The notes beneath the pieces are model-generated. The model made no database searches, was not told the origin of the DNA, and saw only the letters and a list, made by a program, of their open reading frames with translations. The position numbers were made by a program, and so were the translations under genes. From Flavobacterium soli DSM 19725 (GTDB lineage: Bacteria > Bacteroidota > Bacteroidia > Flavobacteriales > Flavobacteriaceae), in assembly GCF_000422705.1 (NCBI RefSeq), contig NZ_AUGO01000007.1, positions 1 to 64,000 on the forward strand: a DNA stretch of 64,000 nt. The letters are read 5' to 3'. This document shows positions 27,661-34,290 of the stretch, piece by piece (the first letter of the stretch is position 1; each line of letters opens with the position of its first letter).

Positions 27661-28755
27661 TTTAACGAAGATCTCCTTCAATTGCCCGATGATGTTGCCA
27701 CTGCCAGAGATAGTGATTTCACCAATCTTATCGGCAATTTTCTCAACATATTCCATCTCTTTCAATTTCCACAACATCTCGTTTTCTTCCATCAATTTGG
27801 CAGTGTTCAACAAGCTTCTGGTAGAAGCCGTTTCTTCACGTCTCATGATGCTATTAGCCTGTGCTTTTTTCTCGGCCACCAAAACTTGGTTCATGATCTC
27901 TTTCATATCACCTGGCAAGATGATGTCTCGGATACCGGCATCGGCAACGACCAAACCCAAAGCATTGATTTTAACCTGAACATTGTCCAAGATTTCTTTT
28001 GCAATGGTATCTTTTCGGCTCAACAATTCATCCAACGTGAAACCGCCAATGAAGGCTCTCAAAGCCAATTGCATCAAGACATACAACTGTTTTTCAAAAT
28101 CTTTATTATCCACCAAAGCCTTGAAAATATTTGTCACTTGGTAGCTCACAAAAAAGTTGATTCTCAAACCGGCCTTGTCCTTGGTCAATAATTCCTGACC
28201 AGAAATCTCCAATTGTTGTTGTCTTATATCGACATTCTTCACTTCTACAGAAATGGCATTGTTCCAGAAGTAGTAGGTTCCCGCCGTCAATTCTTTTGCA
28301 AAAATACCATTCACAAACAACAAACCTTTTTCGTAGTTAGCAACCTGAAAACGTCTCACATACATCTTTACCTTTATGTTTTCCAACAAAGCCAATGGAA
28401 TCTGCTCAGTGATATATACTTTAGACAAGTCTGCTTTTACGAATTCATTCTTCATATAGCCTTTCCAAAACGCATATCTTCCTGTCGTTAAAACTTCCTT
28501 GAAAATACCGTTTACAAAATACAACACAATCTCATTATCGGCAACCTCAACGATTTCCAACAAGGAAGCCAAGGCCTCATTTTGCAACAAGATGTTCAAT
28601 TCTAATGGTGCTACAAAAGAGTGTTTCTTTTCAAAAATCATTACTTCCTTGTTGCCCAAGATCCAGAAGTTGCCTTCCTCCAACACTTTTACTAATTTTT
28701 TATTTTCGAATACCAAACCAACCTGGTAGGCATTGATACGTACTGTTCTAATCAT
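27658..28755 (-). CDS. Slipin / SPFH (band-7) domain protein
   Basis: In this 365-residue protein an N-terminal beta-rich repeated region (EEGNFWILGNKEVMIF, TTGRYAFWKG, TAGTYYFWNN) precedes the SPFH/band-7 core (KDKAGLRINFFVSYQV; ILDNVQVKINALGLVVADAG) and a C-terminal coiled coil with 'RREETASTRSLLNTAKLMEE'. The start was set at MIRTVRINAYQVG; the longer frame adds 38 untypical residues. There is no membrane anchor, as in slipins encoded with RtcB RNA-repair genes. The long 5' region (28756-29369) carries tRNA-like RNA and an operator shared with rtcB. A role in RNA repair is inferred from this link. Confidence 0.85.
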   Translation of the reverse strand: MIRTVRINAYQVGLVFENKKLVKVLEEGNFWILGNKEVMIFEKKHSFVAPLELNILLQNEALASLLEIVEVADNEIVLYFVNGIFKEVLTTGRYAFWKGYMKNEFVKADLSKVYITEQIPLALLENIKVKMYVRRFQVANYEKGLLFVNGIFAKELTAGTYYFWNNAISVEVKNVDIRQQQLEISGQELLTKDKAGLRINFFVSYQVTNIFKALVDNKDFEKQLYVLMQLALRAFIGGFTLDELLSRKDTIAKEILDNVQVKINALGLVVADAGIRDIILPGDMKEIMNQVLVAEKKAQANSIMRREETASTRSLLNTAKLMEENEMLWKLKEMEYVEKIADKIGEITISGSGNIIGQLKEIFVK

Positions 28756-29086
28756 TTTTCTATTTTTTAATGTTTTACTAATAAGAAAACGAACCTTCTC
28801 TATCCTTCCTCCCTGACGGAAGCAAGAGTGTATTTTGCTAATTGGCAATTGTTTCGGACTATTTTCCAAAGAAATCCAACTGAATTTGATCGGTCAAGCC
28901 AAAAAGAAAAACCAATAGTTCAAAACACAGCATCGTGCTTTCAAGTCCTGTCAAAAGTGTAACCTTCAAATGTTGCATCCGAAGGCTCCTGATCGAGACA
29001 GGCTCCTTTTCCTTGTTGTGCATTATTTTAAAGAGCAATGCTTCTCTTTCTTTCAGATTTTGAGCCTGAAAAGGTTGACGCCACTG

Positions 29087-29123
29087 TCAATCCGAGCAAA
29101 ATCGGAGCAGGATTCGAACCTGC
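29087..29123 (-). ncRNA. Isolated tRNA T-arm with adjacent hairpin
   Basis: Minus strand: GCAGG-TTCGAAT-CCTGC (29123-29107) is a perfect T-arm, followed by the hairpin TCCGA-ttttgc-TCGGA. It would be the 3' half of a second tRNA, but no matching 5' acceptor strand (AATCGGA) or anticodon arm precedes it. It follows the 5' half of the permuted element after only nine bases. Confidence 0.6.
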
Positions 29124-29132
29124 GTAGCCATG

Positions 29133-29198
29133 TCTATTGTTCTAACCAACTGAACTATCCGCCGAGGCGGAACGGGAGTCGAACCCGTGACCCATAGA
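29133..29198 (-). ncRNA. Circularly permuted tRNA-like element (3' half before 5' half)
   Basis: Read on the minus strand, the order is: anticodon-stem 3' strand TCTAT, variable GGGTC, T-arm ACGGG-TTCGACT-CCCGT, acceptor 3' strand TCCGCC, two bases, acceptor 5' strand GGCGGA, TA (positions 8-9), D-arm GTTC-agttggtta-GAAC, A, and anticodon-stem 5' strand ATAGA. All four stems pair (6, 4, 5 and 5 bp), but the halves are swapped. Outside the swap GCCA and TGGC can pair, extending the anticodon stem. The anticodon itself cannot be defined. No ordinary tRNA can be read here. Confidence 0.7.
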
Positions 29199-29369
29199 GT
29201 GGTGGCATTTTTTGGAAAACACCCAAACCTCCAAATCAAGTTGCACAGCAAAACATAATGCCTCTCGGCAAAGATTGCTACAATGATGCTATACAGAAAC
29301 ACGCAACAGGACTTGTTTGATATTTTAAATGCAATGAACCTATTTCTTTCTTGAACAAAGATTTCAAAA

Positions 29370-29396
29370 CCACTACGCAATTATTTTGCGTAGTGG
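29370..29396 (-). promoter_or_regulatory. Operator palindrome before tRNA-like/slipin unit
   Basis: Eleven-base arms CCACTACGCAA / TTGCGTAGTGG are separated by 5 bases. The core TACGCAA-N5-TTGCGTA also occurs before rtcB and before the HD gene. On the minus strand TTGCGTA is followed after 10 bases by AATCTTTG, the same spacing as CATCTTTG before rtcB, so this looks like a promoter with an operator over its -33 region. A short T-run means it could also end the ATP-grasp transcript. Confidence 0.75.
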
Positions 29397-29399
29397 AAT

Positions 29400-30185
29400 T
29401 TAATTTTGAATCCACGCCATCACCGTTTCTAGATAAGCACTTCTCACTTCTTCAAATCGGGTGATATTCGGAATATGATTGACTTCTAATAACTGTTTCG
29501 AACCATCCTTACAAACAATATAATCGTTACCAATCATACTCATATTGAGTGTTTTCATAAGGTGCAAGGTGTCGTCTAACAAATCCTGATCAATCTCTAT
29601 AAAGCAAGCTGTATCAGGATGAATTGATTTTAACCATGTGTCTCCTTCCAACTTTATCTGCCAATATTGATTTCCTATTACCATAATTCTAACGGCATCG
29701 CCTTCAAAATAGGGTTCAATCGTTGAGGCCATCTCACTTTTCCAATCTCCAGTAAAGCGATGCTTGTTTTGTCCACAATGCCAGTTGCCCCATTTCGCAA
29801 CCATATCAGTAGCAACTGTCACTTCTGTTTCGGCAGATATAAAACCTCTTGGAGCACCAAATCTTGAATGCTTCATTGCTTTTACCAGACACGGAATCTT
29901 TAATCGACAATCCATCATTGCTTCAGCATTCGGGAAACAGGCACCATTCCATACTGCCAAGCCTGTAATAAAATCAAAATCATTATCAAAAATGCCATAA
30001 TACACTACCTTGTCAACTGGCAACATTCCAATACCATTTTCTTTTTCCATAAATAAAATACCATTCTTAATTACAATCTTAGGTATGGATTGGTGCCAAA
30101 TAATAAGCCCTTTGTAACCAGACCTGATCACTTGATATTCTTCCATTTCAATTCCTACTAAAGCAATTCTTCCAAATTTTTCCAT
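29400..30185 (-). CDS. ATP-grasp-like protein between tRNA-like elements
   Basis: In this 261-residue protein the C-terminal part has an ATP-grasp-like ending: 'CFIEIDQDLLDDTLHLMKTL', then 'LLEVNHIPNITRFEEVR', where E-V-N fits the metal-binding E-x-N of this fold. 'SRFGAPRGFIS' and 'RIMVIGNQYWQIKLEGD' fit the central strands. Length is close to short ATP-grasp ligases. It lies between the four-element tRNA-like array (30209-30631) and the slipin leader, all on the minus strand. A ligase or modifying enzyme acting on RNA or a peptide is possible; the substrate is not evident. Confidence 0.65.
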   Translation of the reverse strand: MEKFGRIALVGIEMEEYQVIRSGYKGLIIWHQSIPKIVIKNGILFMEKENGIGMLPVDKVVYYGIFDNDFDFITGLAVWNGACFPNAEAMMDCRLKIPCLVKAMKHSRFGAPRGFISAETEVTVATDMVAKWGNWHCGQNKHRFTGDWKSEMASTIEPYFEGDAVRIMVIGNQYWQIKLEGDTWLKSIHPDTACFIEIDQDLLDDTLHLMKTLNMSMIGNDYIVCKDGSKQLLEVNHIPNITRFEEVRSAYLETVMAWIQN

Positions 30186-30208
30186 CTTTATTTATTTTAA
30201 TATGTTGC

Positions 30209-30293
30209 GGAACAGATTCGAGTTGAACGAATACCTTCAGTGCTTCTCCCGAAGTTTCGGGACTAACGTGCAGACCACCTACACTACTATTCC
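30209..30293 (-). ncRNA. tRNA-like element with hairpin in the anticodon loop
   Basis: Minus strand: acceptor GGAATAG / CTGTTCC (7 bp, one G-U), TA at positions 8-9, D-arm GTGT / GCAC, anticodon stem TTAGT / ACTGA, variable AGGT, T-arm ATTCG-TTCAACT-CGAAT. All four stems are intact. The anticodon loop is about 20 nt instead of 7 because the palindrome CCCGAAACTTCGGG sits in it, so no codon can be assigned. It starts 6 nt after the Leu-like element. Confidence 0.7.
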
Positions 30294-30298
30294 AATTG

Positions 30299-30383
30299 TA
30301 CAGGAAGAGTCCCGACGTTTCGGGACGAACTCTCAAAATACAGATCCTAAATCTGTCGCGTATGCCAATTCCGCCATTCCTGC
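30299..30383 (-). ncRNA. tRNA-Leu(UAG)-like element with hairpin in the T-loop
   Basis: Minus strand: acceptor GCAGGAA / TTCCTGT, TG, Leu-type D-arm GCGGAATTGGCATACGC, anticodon arm ACAGA-TTTAGGA-TCTGT (anticodon UAG). The T-stem GAGAG / CTCTT encloses a loop that contains the palindrome TCCCGAAACGTCGGGA instead of the normal TTCRANY heptamer. The long variable arm expected of tRNA-Leu is missing (only ATTTT). Normal tertiary folding and translation are unlikely. Confidence 0.7.
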
Positions 30384-30387
30384 ATAG

Positions 30388-30459
30388 TCTGGGAAGCAAG
30401 ATTCGAACTTGCGACCTCCCGCGTCCAAGGCGGGTAAACAACCACCGTTATCTTCCCAG
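30388..30459 (-). ncRNA. tRNA-Pro(UGG)-like element with reduced D-arm
   Basis: Minus strand: acceptor CTGGGAA / TTCCCAG (7 bp), anticodon arm CCCGC-CTTGGAC-GCGGG (anticodon UGG), variable AGGTC, T-arm GCAAG-TTCGAAT-CTTGC and discriminator A. The D region GATAACGGTGGTTGTTTA lacks U8 and can form only a 3-bp stem, and position 37 is A rather than the G usual in tRNA-Pro. It could be a divergent functional tRNA, but with its neighbours it reads as tRNA-like. Confidence 0.7.
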
Positions 30460-30463
30460 TTTT

Positions 30464-30520
30464 AACTCCTGAGCACTTACTTGATGAGAGACAGTCAAAA
30501 AAATAAGCGCTTTCGGAGTT
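30464..30520 (-). ncRNA. Folded spacer RNA between tRNA-like elements
   Basis: The outer stem AACTCC / GGAGTT encloses AGCGCTTA / TAAGTGCT (one G-U), with a loop containing TTTTTTT and GACTGTCTCTCATCA. The stem arms are coaxial, so this spacer can fold as a stable hairpin between the Arg-like and Pro-like elements. Part of the loop recurs inverted at 31101-31116. Confidence 0.5.
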
Positions 30521-30547
30521 TTGTTTCCTTTCTAAAAAAACAGTTGT

Positions 30548-30631
30548 GATCTCGAAGGTCCCGAAACTTCGGGAGAACCCCCAACCTTTTGCTTCGTAGG
30601 CAATCGCTCTATCCAGTTGAGCTACGAAATC
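30548..30631 (-). ncRNA. tRNA-Arg(ACG)-like element with disrupted T-arm
   Basis: Minus strand: acceptor GATTTCG / CGAGATC (7 bp), TA, D-arm GCTC-aactggata-GAGC, anticodon arm ATTGC-CTACGAA-GCAAA (anticodon ACG, last pair open). After GGGGGTTC the palindrome TCCCGAAGTTTCGGGA interrupts the T-arm, leaving only AAGGT / ACCTT to close it. It is the first element of the array in the minus direction, about 20 nt after a terminator. Confidence 0.7.
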
Positions 30632-30645
30632 ATTTCATTTTTGTG

Positions 30646-30675
30646 CATAAAAAAAGCACCTCATCAAGGTGCTTT
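30646..30675 (-). terminator. Terminator upstream of the tRNA-like array
   Basis: The 9-bp stem AAAGCACCT / AGGTGCTTT has a 5-nt loop and is followed on the minus strand by a run of seven T. It would end the small open frame at 30698-30799 and lies just before the Arg-like element, so the array needs its own promoter, read-through, or processing from this transcript. Confidence 0.85.
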
Positions 30676-30697
30676 CATAACATTCAACAGAATATAC

Positions 30698-30799
30698 TTA
30701 TTCCATTTGCCTGTATTCATGCACCTGCATAACTGTAAATCCAAGATCAAAACTCGGGTTCGCCAGTTGTCGGTTATGTGATTTTATGTTAAAAGCCAT
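30698..30799 (-). CDS. Possible small protein (33 aa)
   Basis: ATG at 30797-30799 opens 33 codons (MAFNIKSHNRQLANPSFDLG, then FTVMQVHEYRQME) and stops 20 bp before a strong terminator. The short, balanced composition and the terminator placement suggest a real small gene rather than chance. No motif is recognised. It is a candidate only; conservation in relatives beside similar tRNA-like arrays would be the test. Confidence 0.4.
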   Translation of the reverse strand: MAFNIKSHNRQLANPSFDLGFTVMQVHEYRQME

Positions 30800-31221
30800 T
30801 GCTGCTATTTTTTTATATGTTGAAATCAATGTCGTCATCCTTACTCTATTATGTATTTTCTTTTCTCTCTTTCAGTTTCAGTCTTACTACTTAATACTCT
30901 AGTCTCAATATTTTCTCTCCCAACTTCCAACTTCCATCTCCCTACTCCCTACTCTTTTTCCTCTGCAAAGATAAAGTCAAAAAAAACAAACTTCCAAATC
31001 TTTTTTAAAATTATCTTATTGATAATCAATTAGTTAAACTCAAAAACAAACCATAAGAATTCCTGTCCACCCTTTCAGGTAGAAGCTCAATTGAACCAAA
31101 TGACTGTCTCTCATCAGATTACTTTTCAAGGTTATTTTGTACTATTTAGTTTAATCATTAAACATTTTTCTATTTATTTCTTTAAATTATTTTCTATTTA
31201 GGCTTTTCATCTGGGGCTAAA

Positions 31222-31253
31222 ACAAAAAAAGCGTCCCGATTATCAGGACGCTT
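31222..31253 (-). terminator. Minus-strand terminator after the 38-codon frame
   Basis: The stem AAGCGTCC / GGACGCTT is followed on the minus strand by TTTTTTTG. It lies 34 bp after the 38-codon open frame at 31287-31403. Confidence 0.8.
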
Positions 31254-31286
31254 CATGCTATTATTTTTGATTTTCTATTACATTTT

Positions 31287-31403
31287 CTACCTAAAAAACC
31301 AAACAATACCCTCACATCCACAGCGTCCACTAGGAAGTTTTGCTTCCTTGCGATCGCATAATAGTCTAAATGACGCGTTACTATGTTGGTATATGTTTTT
31401 CAT
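31287..31403 (-). CDS. Possible small protein (38 aa)
   Basis: ATG at 31401-31403 opens 38 codons (MKNIYQHSNASFRLLCDRKE...CGCEGIVWFFR) ending just before a terminator. It contains three cysteines (C-x14-C-x-C). It lies downstream of the Fic gene on the same strand and could be cotranscribed with it. No family is recognised and it may be chance. Confidence 0.3.
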   Translation of the reverse strand: MKNIYQHSNASFRLLCDRKEAKLPSGRCGCEGIVWFFR

Positions 31404-31483
31404 TTCGAGGGCAAATGTAAGTGTTTTTTTATTTATTCAAAGTTTTCGAAGTTTTAAAATTTTAAATTTATATTGACTTTAAG

Positions 31484-31526
31484 GATTTTCCGAGAAGAAT
31501 GGGGACAGTCCTTTTGAACCTGATCC
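31484..31526 (+). pseudogene. Truncated TPP-riboswitch-like fragment
   Basis: This reads ccgagaagaat, gacagtcc and tttgaacctgatc in the same order and spacing as the 5' half of the riboswitch at 36519-36590, but the following helix (ggttaa...accgtcgtaggga) is absent. No thiamin gene follows; the convergent Fic gene ends 10 bp on. It looks like a decayed partial copy. Confidence 0.65.
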
Positions 31527-31535
31527 ATCTAAAAC

Positions 31536-32321
31536 TTATTCTTTAACCAATGCTTCAGGCAACATCAGCAAAAAAGGTAATGCCTTGTTAAATTCCAATT
31601 CAGGATATTCCAATCCCAACAAGCGGATATTTTGATAATAAGTGGCGTGCTGTTCATAATACATCTTTTCACTTTCTATAAACCATGCCTTTTCGCCTAG
31701 TTTCTGTGCTAGAAACCATTTTTCATACAACCTCGCACTTCTTCCGTTGCCATCATTCCAAGGGTGGATTTTCACAAACACCAAATGAAGCATTGAGGCA
31801 TAGAAAAAAACCTCTTCAATTATCATTTTCCTTTCAAGCAAGACAGCAAGGTCATGATGAAACTTTTTCATCTCGCCCTCTACTTCAAAAGGCGATACCG
31901 CAACATACTCTATCCTTCCGTCTGGAGTAGTCACAAACATATTCTGGGTTCTGTAAGTTCCTTGCCAATTCTTGGGCAAGATATGCCTGCTCAAAAGTTG
32001 ATGGGATTCCATAATAGTAGATTGATTTAGCGGATGTAATTTTGCATAGGTATAAGCATCATACAAGTCGTCAATTTTTTTGGTATAATCCGCTAAAAAC
32101 GCAATGCCAAACTTTTTATGCTTGATATAGCTGTCCAATTCAATGTCCTCACCTTCAATCTTACTGCTGTAAACGGACGACACCGAAGTATAAAAACTAA
32201 AAGTATCGGTTGAAATCTCCGCATCCTCCAAGGCATCAAAAGCATCTTGCAACCCTTTTGGCAACTGCTCTAGATAAAGAGGAAGTAAATCGTGGGCAAA
32301 TAGCTGTAATTGGTTTTTCAT
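31536..32321 (-). CDS. Fic-domain protein (AMPylator-type, self-inhibited class)
   Basis: This 261-residue protein has the Fic catalytic motif HPWNDGNGRSAR (about residues 193-204), close to the consensus HPFx(D/E)GNGRxxR that transfers AMP to a target hydroxyl. Upstream, SSKIEGEDI (about 53-61) matches the inhibitory S/T-x3-E-G helix of class II Fic proteins, so the enzyme is probably held inactive until released or re-oligomerised. Length suits a single-domain cytoplasmic Fic protein. No separate antitoxin gene is seen. The target is unknown. Confidence 0.88.
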   Translation of the reverse strand: MKNQLQLFAHDLLPLYLEQLPKGLQDAFDALEDAEISTDTFSFYTSVSSVYSSKIEGEDIELDSYIKHKKFGIAFLADYTKKIDDLYDAYTYAKLHPLNQSTIMESHQLLSRHILPKNWQGTYRTQNMFVTTPDGRIEYVAVSPFEVEGEMKKFHHDLAVLLERKMIIEEVFFYASMLHLVFVKIHPWNDGNGRSARLYEKWFLAQKLGEKAWFIESEKMYYEQHATYYQNIRLLGLEYPELEFNKALPFLLMLPEALVKE

Positions 32322-32690
32322 AGTTGAGTATGATGCTAGTATTGGTTTGAAGCAAATATATTAAATTATTGGAGCGAAGTGTTTTTTGTGGTGTAGAAAT
32401 ACTTTTATCTTGTTCTAGATTCTTTTCCTTTGGATAGCCTGTCCCGATTTTTGCGGGAGGTAGCCGAAGGTCGGAATCAATCGCTTTAAGTTAAGAATAT
32501 AAGAATTCCATTTTGTCATTCCGAAGAATAAGGAATCACATAATCTAAATCCAAGCTTGCAGAGCTACTTTATGAGATTCCTTATTCTTCGGAATGACAA
32601 AAAAACAGCTTAACTTAATGACGTTGAGGTCGGGGTGGATTATACCAAATGCTAATGGGCATCCTCTCTTTTAAGCAACCCCCATCCCCA
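32322..32690. other. Gene-free stretch with repeat elements
   Basis: No gene is seen. It holds the 27-bp perfect inverted repeat (32511-32602) and fragments of the 'cccgattttt-gcggga' and 'gccgaaggtcgg' repeats that recur elsewhere in the window. Confidence 0.5.
32487..32617. repeat. MITE-like long inverted repeat
   Basis: Perfect 27-bp arms (32511-32537 and 32576-32602; ttttgtcattccgaagaata at the left end) flank a 38-bp centre, with a further 9-bp outer pair taagttaag / cttaactta. The 'cattccgaagaataaggaat' motif is typical of dispersed Flavobacterium repeats. No transposase is present. Confidence 0.75.
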
Positions 32691-34184
32691 CTATCGTGTC
32701 TCAATCTCCACAATTTGCTTTCCTTTTTCGCCTAAATAATGTAGTACCACTTTCTCATAGACAGCTCCTCCCTCATCCGAATTGGTAAAAATCAAAAGGC
32801 CTTGTCCTGTTTTCGGGAAAATAAACACCAAGGTCCTCACGCCATGATCCGCACCACCATGTGACAGGGCATAATCGCCATCTTCAAAATCATAACGTTC
32901 AAAACCCAAACCGAAATGCTTGCCGTTTGTACTTTCAACTTGGGGTGTACTCATTTCTTTAAAAACGGCAGCCGAAAGTCCGTCGCCGTTCATTACCGCA
33001 ATAAGGAACTTTCCATAATCCGCAATTGTCGTCATCAGATCATCGGCTCCGCTTGGCGTTTTGTTTTTTACGATAGGATAAGGCTTTTTGTTTTGGTCAA
33101 AGCCAATGGCAAGTCGGGTGGTGTCTATTTTTTTGTCCCATATATATCGGGTGTCTTTCATTTCTAGCGGTTCAAAAAGCAGTTCTTTGGCCAATTCCTG
33201 CAACGACTTTTTAAATTTACGTTCCAATGCCTTCCGAAGGTATTCATAACCTTCACCCGAATACTGATAATCAGTCCCTGGATCAAACTGAAAGGCCAGC
33301 TTCTTGTCCTCGGACATCCAACGCCAATTAGGGAAACCCGTTTGGTGGCTCAAAACAAGTCGCGTGGTGATTTTCTTGTGGCGAGGGTCTTTGGCTATTT
33401 CGGGATCGGTCCAATAGGGATAAAGCGGGTCGTCCAACTTCCATTTGCCCAAACTCACAAGTTTCAATGCCACCATTGCCGTAACAGGCTTGGTGAGTGA
33501 AGCTACATTAAAAATCGTGTTCGGGGAAGCTGGAATACCTTCCGCAATCTCGCCATACGTCTTGATTTCCTTTAATACCCCTTTCTCAATCACCCCGATT
33601 CCTAACAGGGGTACTTTATGGGCTTTAAGCCAAATTTTCACAGCATCATCATCTCCCAACATAGGCGATTTTGTAACAGAGAACTGTTTGATTTGATGCT
33701 CAAAACTCAAGGATCTCGCAAGTTTCCATTCGCCGTTTTCCAACAGCCAAACGTGTGTGAACTTCGCCGAACTTCCAAAACGTTCCGCTTGATCCGGTTG
33801 CTTTTCATAGAACTGATGCCAACCTTCCTGAACCGCTCCATACAGCGTTCCTTTTTGATAAAGGGCATAGATGGCGGTACTTTCCGGTACTAATTCCCTT
33901 CGGGCCTGAAAAGTGTTGGCGGGATTGCACAAGCCTTTTCTAAAATCCGACATAAACTTTTTCTTGTCAGCAATACCGTCCCTGTCGTGGAAGAATTCAA
34001 ATGAATCACTCAGCAAGCTTTCAAACTGGACAACATTGCAAGTGTTGAACCCTATTTGAAAAAGCAGGCTGTCCTTTGCCATGATGGTCTTGTAGAGTGG
34101 TGACTCTGGAGCGAGTTGGGCATTGCCGTTGATCGTAAAAAAGAAGAGAAAGAAGCAACCGAGAAGTGCGTTTTGGAATTTCAT
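32691..34184 (-). CDS. Exported serine hydrolase (class C beta-lactamase family) with NTF2-like domain
   Basis: This 497-residue protein has a signal peptide (MKFQNALLGCFFLFFFTING, cut near NAQ), and the start was chosen to match it. Residues about 30-150 look like a DUF4440/NTF2-like domain (FESLLSDSFEFFHDRDG, FTHVWLLENGEWKLARSLS). Residues about 180-495 form a serine beta-lactamase/DD-peptidase fold with the nucleophile S-x-x-K in NVASLTK, Y-S-G in DYQYSGEGYEYL and the third motif in LSHGGADHG. Periplasmic hydrolysis of a peptide or ester is expected; true beta-lactam resistance is not implied. It is monocistronic. Confidence 0.88.
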   Translation of the reverse strand: MKFQNALLGCFFLFFFTINGNAQLAPESPLYKTIMAKDSLLFQIGFNTCNVVQFESLLSDSFEFFHDRDGIADKKKFMSDFRKGLCNPANTFQARRELVPESTAIYALYQKGTLYGAVQEGWHQFYEKQPDQAERFGSSAKFTHVWLLENGEWKLARSLSFEHQIKQFSVTKSPMLGDDDAVKIWLKAHKVPLLGIGVIEKGVLKEIKTYGEIAEGIPASPNTIFNVASLTKPVTAMVALKLVSLGKWKLDDPLYPYWTDPEIAKDPRHKKITTRLVLSHQTGFPNWRWMSEDKKLAFQFDPGTDYQYSGEGYEYLRKALERKFKKSLQELAKELLFEPLEMKDTRYIWDKKIDTTRLAIGFDQNKKPYPIVKNKTPSGADDLMTTIADYGKFLIAVMNGDGLSAAVFKEMSTPQVESTNGKHFGLGFERYDFEDGDYALSHGGADHGVRTLVFIFPKTGQGLLIFTNSDEGGAVYEKVVLHYLGEKGKQIVEIETR

Positions 34185-34290
34185 ACGTTTGTGTTTTGGA
34201 CAGTCAAAAAGGATACCGCAAAAGTCAAGATCCTCCTCCAATACTCCAAAAAAACAACCCGACAAAAACCCGACAAATCACTGACACCCT

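Larger units (their letters stand above)
28756..29399 (-). other. Leader region of slipin with tRNA-like RNA
   Basis: No protein gene is seen. On the minus strand the order is: operator palindrome (29396-29370), permuted tRNA-like element (29198-29133), a lone T-arm plus small hairpin (29123-29087) and about 330 nt of unstructured-looking leader before slipin. A second small hairpin with CCTG/CAGG arms lies near 28990-29000. Confidence 0.6.
30186..31535 (-). other. Long gene-poor region with tRNA-like array
   Basis: This 1.35-kb stretch holds no large gene. It contains four tRNA-like elements (30209-30631), a folded spacer (30464-30520), two minus-strand terminators (30649-30675 and 31222-31253), two small open frames (33 and 38 codons) and a truncated TPP-riboswitch-like sequence (31484-31526). 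The 16-base sequence tgatgagagacagtca at 30482-30497 recurs inverted at 31101-31116. Confidence 0.6.

Noticed and set aside
30245..30575. CRISPR array
   Set aside because: The repeated palindrome (three copies) has irregular spacing, lies inside tRNA-like elements, and no cas gene is in the window.
29133..30631. Annotation of these elements as ordinary tRNA genes
   Set aside because: Each has a defect that should block normal tRNA function: swapped halves, hairpin in T-loop, T-arm or anticodon loop, or a collapsed D-arm without U8.
32487..32617. Insertion sequence
   Set aside because: Long inverted arms are present but there is no transposase frame; it fits a MITE- or REP-like repeat only.
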